Shown here piece after piece: positions 55,401-64,000 of a DNA stretch of 64,000 bases. Source of the stretch: Enoplolaimus lenunculus (lineage: Eukaryota; Nematoda; Enoplea; Enoplida; Thoracostomopsidae). How positions within the stretch are numbered: position 1 is the first letter of the stretch; every line of letters starts with the position of its first letter. The translations under genes were made by a program, and so were the position numbers. Below the pieces are notes generated by a model that was not told the origin of the DNA, ran no database searches, and saw only the letters and a program-made list of their open reading frames with translations. The DNA lies in the NCBI GenBank assembly GCA_030248215.1, contig JASANG010003379.1, positions 1-64,000 of the forward strand, in the 5' to 3' direction.

Positions 55401-57772
55401 GTAGTAAGGGACTTCAGTTCACTGAATAATTTAACCGCTTATGACATGGATTTCGCTCTCTAGTTTTACTGGGTTTTAGCACATCTCGTTTGGTTTTTGT
55501 GTTTTCTATTTTTGTCGTGCCTTTAATTTTTATACTCTGTTTTTTATTGTAACCTGGTGCTCTAATTATTGACCGTGAGATAACCCCTGTACGCGGAAAT
55601 GGACAACCTAAGCGAGAAGTCATGCGCGCGTACCGGTACTTTGAGGGAGTTGTACAACCCAGTCAGCCCTGCCTACAACATCCGAGATTGCTATCTGCCC
55701 CTTGGCCACACCGCTTAGACTTAATTCTATCAGTCCACCCCTTGGCTGAGAATGTTAAGATTGCGTGTAAACCCGTACAGCCAATCAGAGGCCGCCTAAC
55801 CAAGTTGTTTACGTTTTCTCATTGGCTCCCGCAACCTGAGTTTTGTCAGCCAATCACGTGGCTTCGCTGCGTCTGCCTTGTGTGAAATTTCATTGGCTCT
55901 TTGCAGCCGTACTAATTTTAACCAATCGCATAGCTCAAACCGCGTCTGTTCTGCTCAGAATTTCATTGGCTGCGTGCTGAGAGAAAAGGGTATATAAACG
56001 CAGTGCACGGCTGCAGTTTTCAGTTTCAGTTTCGATTTTCTTCGGTTTTCAGTCTCGAAGCGCGAGCCGCGACACAGCAAACCGAGTTTTCGGTGCACTG
56101 TATGGCGACACGGTGCACTCGAAATTCTCGGGGAGCTGACTAAGTCAGGGGGGTACTGCGCGTTGCGCGCAGGGGGTAAGTAAGTACGTAAGAGGGGGCC
56201 GCACTAGGATTTTCTTGGTATCACAAAGGGGGTGTGAGTTGGAATTTTACCTTAAACTTAGCCTGGCGTTGGCGACAACGCAGGCACAAACTTTCCTGCC
56301 AATCTCGTAAAGGGGTACGTATCATGTGAGACACATTAGGCGTGTGATTAGAGTAAAAATTTGAGGCCTGAATTTTAGTGAATAGTCACTGGCCAGGACA
56401 AAAATCTATATAGTAATACAGAGAGTATTGAGTGTCAACGGCAGCAGGGAGGCCAAGTCAGCCCGATGCTAAGCATTAGGGAATTGTCAAACAAAAGAGC
56501 TAAGGCCCTGCCTGTCGAGTACAAAACTTTCGTATGCCCCGTGAATTCAGACGATTCTAGTCAGGCCCTAGAAACTCAGCTGTAAGGCATACCACCGCCG
56601 TTGACTATCAAACTGTTGAATATGCAGCCGTGAGAGACCTAGGCTCAGGAGTGAACAGGATACATAATTGTAAGAAACAGGCGCGGTTTGTCACCCCTAT
56701 TTGCGAATTCGCCCTCAACTTTGTGGCTGACTAAAGGAATACCTTAGCTCACTTGACCACCTACAACTCATGTGGTACGCACGCGTGTCTTCTCGGATAT
56801 GTCTCTAGAAACCATGGGTATGCTCATTCAACAGTGTGCCCTCCCCGCAGCAGCTCCGCCGCGCAGGATTATGCATAGCCCTGCCTTTGCCATTTTAACA
56901 GATAATGCCCTATGTAGCTCGGCACCGGAAATCCATGACATGAGCATACCCAGGGGTAACAATACGTAACTCTTTCACAGCAACCAGTCCACGTTAGGTC
57001 ATGGTGAGATTATCCCAGCGTGCAGGGATCTAGAGGTGTATACGAGATCTAACTGCAAATTCACTTTCAGTCAGTAATTTCCGATAACTTTCAGCTAATT
57101 TTATCGTAACCATCGTCCTGTGCGCAAAATAACTATAGGCTGTCAAGCAGGAAACTGATTAGTCCCAGTTTCGTTGCATAGAGGTAATCACATGAAATAA
57201 AATGCGCAGATTCAATAAACCAAAACTTTAGGTTGTGTTCCTTGTTGAACCCTGAGCAGTCACGAAAATTCCTGGCCTAGGGCCATGGCTGAAATTTCAA
57301 GAGATAAAACAGTAATGGTGTGAACCAGACTATCCATTTTGGAGCAAAAAACCCAGAGGCGCGGATCGATTTGCCCGCTATTACCATAGACTAATAACCT
57401 AGGCATCCAAATTCTACAAAATTGCAATAGGTGTTTCGGTGAAATCCACGAACTTTGTCAGGTGACCAAGTGCTCATCAGGATTTAGGCGCGGAAATCAT
57501 TAGTCCCAATCATGAAAATCAGCGGCAACCACACCATTCTAAATTATAACCATGTGCTGGGGATGCGACTTAACCATGCACGCGAGTGTTCATGAGAGCT
57601 TAGGCGTACGACGACGTTGGAATTTTGTGACTCTCAAAACCCGACGTCACGCCTGGGGGACCGTCATCCGCTAGACACGTTGGCTTACTAGGCAGGCCCA
57701 CGGCCATGAACACCCGTGAGGGATACCACTCGGATTCGTCCGCAGAGGTACCCGTTGGTCGTAGCCGTAACA
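52468..57772 (+). repeat. 3' LTR
   Basis: 5305 bp, same ends as the 5' LTR. Differences are scattered substitutions and a few single-base indels, about 1% by eye, so insertion is fairly recent. All promoter, donor and polyadenylation elements are kept. Confidence 0.88.
55781..56022 (+). promoter_or_regulatory. CCAAT array, TATA and initiator of the 3' LTR
   Basis: Six CCAAT/ATTGG cores from 55781 to 55969, TATATAAA at 55991, initiator +1 at 56022. The geometry is identical to the 5' LTR. If active it would drive transcription into the decayed Ty3 element to the right. Confidence 0.75.
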
Positions 57773-58028
57773 ATATTGGTATGTTTTAGTTAAGAAATAA
57801 AGATTTTGAATCATCATGGAACAATTATGCAAGAATGTGGTTTAATATTCTGACTGAGGTTTGAATACAGAATTTTTTCGTCAGCTCCAGCTACTTTGGT
57901 GGTGAAACCATGCAAATTATTCCAAAAAATTTTTAAGCAAAAGCATTTCGGATATCCGGCGGACACTTTTCATTTCGGATACATATCCGGATATTTTTCA
58001 TATCCGGATATCCGGTGCCCTATCTATA
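57773..58028. mobile_element. Right part of a hAT-like element interrupted by the giant LTR element
   Basis: From about 57868 this matches the right half of the 19858-21642 element (words GAATTTTTTCGTCAGCTCC, TTTGGTGGTGAAACC, ATATCCGG) and ends TATCTATA. It lacks the CAGGGTTGTT insertion and so provides that element's empty site. Confidence 0.6.
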
Positions 58029-61000
58029 GTCCTGGGACCACTGGATTTGCCTACAACAGCAACTGCCGGCCAGAGGACGCACACGCGTCAGCCGAAGTTG
58101 GGGGTATCAAAACTTTAATGGGAATACAACCTAGACTGCCTTGCTAGGGCACTACAGGCCGTATGTGAGGATGATCTTGATTTTCAAATACCGGCTACGA
58201 AACGTTTGATTGCGGATGCATTGATGCAGTTTCCTCCTGGTGGAATCAAACTAGCCATTCAGTGTTCTCTGAATGACATGCAAACTACGGTTGTAAGTCA
58301 ACCGGTAGAAGAGGGCAGACGTCTGCTGCGTCTTGTTCTGAAAGTTTTCTGGACAAAGTCAGGAAATGCAGTTACGGGAGTTACTTAGCAAACAAACCCT
58401 CGCTGATCGAAAGCCTTCCGTGGCTTTACACCTGCAACGGAAGGCACCATAAAACCCGGAACTTGTTAGACTCTGTTTTTGGAAATAGTGCCAGTGCAGG
58501 TACGAATTGCGCTGACAGTGATGGAAGACGGTCCAATAGAGAGATTGGCAGATTTAGCTGATAAGATTATAGAGCAGATCCCGAGCGAGTCTATTTCGGC
58601 TGCAATCAGTCAACCTTCGACCAGTGATCATTTAGAAAAGGCGATTGCGCAACTCACAGAACAAGTGCGTTCTTTGGTGGAGTCTAGCCGGTCACGGACA
58701 CCTTGCAAAGGTAATCTTTGGAACCGCCGTGGTCGCTCGAAAGGTAAGAGAAACTTTAGGGGCGGTAGGTCCGGCTCGCGCTCACGTTGGTACAACGACA
58801 GCTTTGTTTTTATCATAAGAGATTAGGTAATCGGACAAGGAATGTAAGAAACCATGCGAGTGGATTGTAAAATATCAGGGAAACGGACGTTCTCCGGTTC
58901 CAGAGCGGCGGGAACCGGAGTGTACACAATAAAAGTCGCTGTTCTGGAAATTGGTAATATTCTGGCGGACACCGGCAGTGTTAGCAGTTTTCGCAAGGAA
59001 AGGTTCAGAGACCGAAATTTATCGCATGGCTATATTCAAAATTTTTATGCGGCTAACGGCACATCTGTGCCGACTTTTGGAACCACAAAAATGGAGTTTC
59101 AGATTTCTCATCTTAATGGTCAGTTTTCGTGGCAATTCGTCGTAGCCGAAGTTTCGCAGCCAATACTTGGTTTTGATTTTTTTAAGCAAGCACATTTGCA
59201 TGTGAATTATCGGCTAATTCAGCCGGAATCTGATAAAAAAGCCGACCCTGCGGTTAAAGGTCCCTGTAACGAGCAAGTTTACAGTAACTACAGGGACGTA
59301 TTTATGGTGACAGATGCTGCAAACTGTAAGCATAAGTCGATTTTGTGTGAATTTTCTTTGTTATTTGATAAAGCGAAACTAACATTAGTTTAAACATTCA
59401 ACAGTCCACCACATTTTAACCACGGTTCAACCTGTTTTTGCGCGTTCGCGCAGGCTAATTCGCAAAAAATTTAAAATTGCAAAACAGAACTTTGATGACC
59501 TGGAGAGGCGGGAAATTGTAAGCCGGGGGAATCTTTCTGGGCATCCCCACTGCATATGGCGCCTAAATCGCATAGCGTGAACCCCTGGAGACCTTGTGGC
59601 GAGTATCGCCAGTTGAACAAAATCACAATCCCTGATCGTTAGCAGATGCTGAACATTCGGAATCTCACAAATCGCTTAGGCAGAAGTAATATCTAAAATC
59701 GACCTGGTATCAGCGTATTACCAGGTACCAGTTGCGGAGAAAGATCAGGATAAAACGGCATTCACTACACCATTCGGACGTTTTATCTACAAACGAATGC
59801 CGTTTGGTTTGCCGAATGCGGCTCAAACGTTTCAGCGCATGATGGATACCGTACTGAAGGATTGTCCGTTTGCTTTATCTTACTTAAATGTTGCACTTAT
59901 AGCAAGCGAAGACGTTTCCCAGCATCTTCGACCTTTGCGCGAAATTTTTCTTCCTCTTAATGCGTGCTCCACAATATTTCGTGTACAGCGTGTGGAAAAA
60001 TGCATCGGCAATTGACGATGACTTATACTATTTTAAAAACAGCAAGTAGTACGTCCTTCAATTTTAAAGTTTTAAAACTTTAAGAAACCAAGCACAGCAT
60101 CCAAAAAATTGAATTTTACTAATCGTAGATTGCAATTTTTTCAAATTTAGAAGACGTTGTCGACGATTTTCAAAATTACTAGTAGCTGTCCTTTGCGCTA
60201 TTCAGGAAACATAGCAGTTGTCGTTTGCAGCTCACCCAATTTCGAAGCAACTGATTTTTATCATTTTACTATTATTTTAAATGTTGACTGCCTGAGTAGG
60301 TTATTTACATTAGGCGTCGTTTATAACTATCGGAAAATTATGGTTAGCCCAACTGCTTTTAAAAATTCTTTTCTACTATATGTTCTTAGCTTATAATTGA
60401 ATATTGGCAGTTGGCAGCGGTAGCCCGACTAAAAATCTTTTATATTTGCAGGATTGCTAGGCTTCGTTTTATAATATTTGTAGGCTAGACTTTTTGGTTT
60501 TATGCCTTGTTCCGCCTCTTCTACGTTGGCCCCAATTTTTAAACTTTTTTAGTTTTTGTGATTGGAATTCTTTTGCGGTTTGTTGCCCAACAAAGGTCGT
60601 ATCGACTGGCGAATGTATAGGTTTCGGTGTTTGTGAATGTATATAAAATATGCATGCTGTTGTCAAAAAATGGTTTTTGAAAGTTTCAAAGTTATTAAAT
60701 TTTTCAGCCATTAAAAATTTGAGAAACGCAATTCTCCAGGCTTTCTAAAATTTTGAAGAAAAAATAGGACTCATCGAAATTTATATTTTTTATATTCGCA
60801 ATTTTTATTGAAAATGGTGCCGACGTCTACTCCGTCTAAACTATCAAAACATCAATCAGCATTGGATACGGAAAAAACAATAATGTTGTGCAAGAGTCAG
60901 CAAGAGATCCGACTCTTTGCCATGTATTAAAACGATACGTCGGAAAAGGATGGCCAAACAAGTTTGATGATCACGATAAATCGATCACGTCTTTCCGTAA

Positions 61001-61600
61001 AATCTCCGATTCGGTGTCAATCGCCGAAAATTGCCTGTTCTATGGATCTCGACTGGTCATTCCGCCAAGTCTTCGCCAAAAAGCTCTCGGTGTACTTTAT
61101 CTGGGTCCTTTCGGCATACAACGAATTAAACAGGTGGAAAGAACATCCATTTACTGGCCCAATATTGACTCCAATATCGTCTCTCTTTGCTAGAATTGTC
61201 CAACGTGTGCCGAGCATCAACGCAATCCTCGTAAAGCTTTGACCCATCCTTAGATAGGTTCAGTTCGATCACGTAATTACTTATTAGGTAGCAACTGGCT
61301 TATACTAGATGCCTATTCAAAACACCCATGCATCCATCAAACTCAACCAGTATCATCCCAATCTACAACGAATTGCTCGAACAGGATTTTGCGCATTTCG
61401 AATATCCACATACACCGGTGAGCGATAATGGAACCGCTTTCACATCAAGCGAATTCAATGCTGGTGTAAACAACGTGGAACTGTTCATCTCACAGGCGCT
61501 CCGTATCATCCTTAAACGAACGGGCTGTTGAAAGAATGGTGCGCCGGTCGTTCACACACATTGTTAATCTCCATTTATCATCAGTTTCACAGCCAATGGG
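58029..61600 (+). pseudogene. Decayed Ty3/Gypsy retrotransposon (gag-pol remnants)
   Basis: Broken frames occur in gag-protease-RT-integrase order. Gag-like: a LADLADKI helix near 58550 and a basic stretch leading to a zinc-knuckle-like region at 58800-58860 split by a frame change. Protease: LADTGS at about 58957-58975, then FVVAEVSQPILGFDF (59129-59175). RT: PFGLPNA (59800-59820), and a YLNV tetrad where the YxDD motif should be. Integrase: HHCC-like region near 61080-61230 with lost residues, VSDNG at 61420-61434, and a frame change before the final part. About 870 bp (60010-60880) between RT and integrase are unrecognisable. Stops and frameshifts are many; the copy is dead. No LTRs were found. 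Confidence 0.75.
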
Positions 61601-62099
61601 ACTTTTATGGGCATAACAGTCGTAAGCGTATTCTGAAACCTACGCCTAAGCCTAAGCGTTGTAAAAATAAGTTCCTAAGCCTAAACCCAAGCCTATGCAA
61701 AAAATGTAATCAAAAATCTAAACCTACTTTTTATAGACATACCAGAAACCTGACGCACCCTTATAGTAATATGGGACAGTTTCACTGACATTAGAAGTAT
61801 TAAAGACAAAAACATACCCGCGTGACTCCAGATGTGCCTTCGCCTGGATACATTTCTTCTGGTCTCAACTATACACCTTCAACGGTTCGCTTCTTGACAC
61901 CATAAAACACATTTCCGAATTGAAAACGCAAATATACATCATGCGCGTGCCGAGATTTTAAATGTTATTACAAAATTATTTCGCTGTAGGAGAGCGTTTA
62001 TCGTCGTGCGTAGTGCTGTGATAAAAACAAAACCTAAATAAATTCCCTGGTCAAAGAGGTAAATACCAGTTACGGACTTGAATTTGGGTGCAGTATATG
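61601..62099. other. Noncoding stretch with telomere-like words
   Basis: CCTAAGCCTAAGC-type degenerate GCCTAA units lie at 61640-61700. Nothing else is recognised. Confidence 0.4.
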
Positions 62100-62249
62100 C
62101 AGAGGCGGATCCAAAAATTTCGAACGGGGAGGGGGTGGTAGTGAAACGCAAAAATTGTAAGGTTGGGACTATCATTTTATCAAAAAAATTCCTGAGGGGG
62201 GAAATTGTAGGGTAGTGACCTAACCGCCCCACCCCTGAATCCGCTAGTC
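62100..62249. mobile_element. Small hAT-type MITE (CAGAGGCGGATCC family)
   Basis: The left end CAGAGGCGGATCCA and right end TGAATCCGCTAGTC are imperfect inverses. Flanks AGTATATG and AGCATATG differ at one of eight positions. CAGxGGCGGATCC-type termini are common in hAT MITEs. Confidence 0.6.
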
Positions 62250-64000
62250 AGCATATGATAGCCAAAGTCAAAAAATTTGTTTAACACCTGTCTAAAGGAT
62301 GACGAATATTTTCAATAAAAACTTGATATCGATCAAAAGACATCAATGACAGCTAAATGATTGCTGCAGTGATACAATGGTTACAGCCATGGTGTATGTA
62401 AACGGCTAGCAAAAATGACAAAGGGCGCATCCAGGGGGTGCGGCCGGGTCCGGTTCTTGTATGCGGTAAAATTATAATATCCGGTCGATTTTTGTACGCA
62501 ATATAGATTTTCCCCATAGCCCGGCTCATGTTGATAGTTATTTCTACGTGTTTTGATTTGGCCCCGGTTGGTACCGGCACCAGTCCCGCCCCAGTAAAAA
62601 TCACGACCTCGAAGTATCTCTAGTGTGAGCAAAGAATTACATAACAAAAACATAATAGCCCGTCTGATTCCTTTTCACGTTTCATTTTTTCAGGTTTTTG
62701 CGCCAGACCTTGAAAACACAATGTTTGCGAATTGAAAACGTGTGTATGCAGTACCTATAGTATTTGTCGTCGCAGTGTCCGTTGCCAAAATGCTTGAATT
62801 ACAAGTCGTAGCCTATTACAGCGACCCCGATACCTATTGTCTTGTCAAGGCATCTCGCTAACAAACACCTATAGTCAAAGCGGAGCGCGAAGTTATATGC
62901 GGTTAACCAGTTGTCCTTTGGTGCGTCATAGTTTTTAAGGGTAGACGAGATGTCGGGTTACAAGTTGCAGGGCGGTAGTCAAGCAGAAAATTGTTCCGCC
63001 CCTGACTTTACATGGGCAGTAATGTCTATGCGTGAAAAGACAAACGCAATACTGTATATATACAACATCCAACACCCCGACATTAGCAACCAAGGTGTAG
63101 CGGTATATCCAGTTTCAGTAAAAGTCGCTGTCTACGCTCAAAACATTTTTCGTTTATATAAATATGCTGCAATTGTCGGATATGAAATAAAAAGCACAAA
63201 ATTCATACAAAATCTTAAAAAATTTCCGCGCCTCTACAATTACTTCAAAATTTAAAAAAGCCCGGTGAACTTTCGCGCGTCTAAAAATAGTGTTGGCAAA
63301 AATAAAACATCTTTGAATATTTTATACATACTTCAATATCCGTTTTCCGTTTCTGTTATTTAGATCACTATACGTTTGTTTTTTAATACTATCCGTTACA
63401 CCCAGTTGGTAACCTATAAAATGACTGGGCATATTGTAGATACTTTAAAGTATAAATATTTTAAAAACCGCAATATAGCTTTCCCTCTCGGGCTTTCTAC
63501 TTCGCTGGAGGGTTCTTCCAGTAGAACATTGTCAGACGACCGATCTTTACATGTAGCTAGGTGATCTTGACTGCGCGCATCTAATATAGGCGAAGTGTCT
63601 ATAGTAGATTCTGTTGCTTGTGCGCTAATGTTTTGTAACAAAGTCAGTTCTTACTGGGTTGACGTGTGAAGCTCGCTCTCTTCCGCCCCGTTTGAAGATT
63701 TCGAAGACATCTGAAATATGGTTTTCACAAAATATAAAATTTGTAAGATATCTCATCTAAACGGTAGTATATAACTGATATGGGAAACGCATAGTGATCA
63801 AAATAACGGAAACGGACGAAAAATGAATGTTGAAGTATAAAAGTTTCAAAAATGTCCATTATGCTGCCAACATAGAACAGAGCAAGAACAAGCAAAGCCT
63901 AAAAGCTTAAAGTCTATCCTACAAGCGGTAAAAGCGGCAAGGATGAGCTTATTCCTGAAACCTGAAGTCAGCCTTTTAAAAAGATAAAAAATAAAAGCTG
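62250..64000. other. Noncoding right end with an inverted-repeat pair
   Basis: No gene recognised. Segments 63286-63378 and 63772-63875 are imperfect inverses of each other (shared words CTTCAATAT/ATGTTGAAG, CCGTTTCTGTTATT, GATCACTAT), and match 565-640. They may be the ends of a foldback element. Confidence 0.45.

Larger units (their letters stand above)
33164..57772 (+). mobile_element. Giant LTR retroelement (24.6 kb, 5.3-kb LTRs), non-autonomous
   Basis: Two direct repeats, 33164-38465 and 52468-57772, are about 99% alike by eye. Both begin TGTCAGGGACAC and end CCGTAACA, the TG...CA signature. ATAT precedes the left repeat and follows the right one (AATAT if the last A is counted), a 4-5 bp target duplication. 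The interior is 14,002 bp. Transcription is predicted from 36717 to about 57235, roughly 20.5 kb. No Gag zinc knuckle, protease, RT, RNase H or integrase motif was found in any frame, so mobility would need enzymes in trans. The size and LTR length recall giant Ty3-type elements such as planarian Burro or noncoding LARDs, but the retained ORFs differ from both. Confidence 0.88.

Noticed and set aside
33164-57772. Simple segmental duplication of 5.3 kb
   Set aside because: TG/CA ends, matching short flanks, a polypurine block at the inner boundary and promoter/poly(A) layout fit an LTR element better.

Overview
The window looks like an intron-bearing metazoan genome, most likely a nematode. 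It has GT-AG introns, long AT-rich intergenic stretches, many short degenerate runs of TTAGGC (the nematode telomere unit) and a dense population of small inverted-repeat transposons. Only one host gene looks intact. The species cannot be named from the sequence.

Region 1-18.3 kb holds no convincing gene. It carries MITEs: a 271-bp tRNA-like element in two copies, a TA-flanked family near 8.6 and 9.9 kb, and a mariner-type foldback element that was itself hit by a hAT-type MITE at 9.2 kb. Region 18.3-26.7 kb is a five-exon gene for a seven-transmembrane receptor of about 1133 residues, with an enormous third intracellular loop. Its second intron holds nested transposons. Region 26.7-33.1 kb has transposon remnants, a 2A-like peptide reading frame, a broken IMPACT/UPF0029-family fragment and a TATA promoter.

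Region 33164-57772 is the centrepiece: a 24.6-kb element bounded by two nearly identical 5.3-kb direct repeats. The repeats begin TGT and end ACA, and ATAT lies on both outer sides, as expected for one LTR-element insertion. Each LTR has a very regular promoter (six CCAAT boxes in alternating orientation, a TATA box, an initiator), a consensus splice donor, polyadenylation signals and a 176-bp tandem repeat. The 14-kb interior shows no reverse transcriptase, integrase or protease. It has many RNA hairpins, including two families in which the loop is fixed while the stems change together, and a divergent gene pair near its 3' end. One gene is antisense and Arg-rich, with a C-terminus resembling mRNA-export adaptors. 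The other is sense, a protein of about 443 residues with a possible degenerate SGNH-hydrolase-like fold. The picture is of a giant non-autonomous retroelement with structured RNA and its own accessory genes.

Region 57.8-64 kb holds the end of a hAT-like element that may enclose the giant element, a decayed Ty3/Gypsy retrotransposon (58.0-61.6 kb) and further small repeats.
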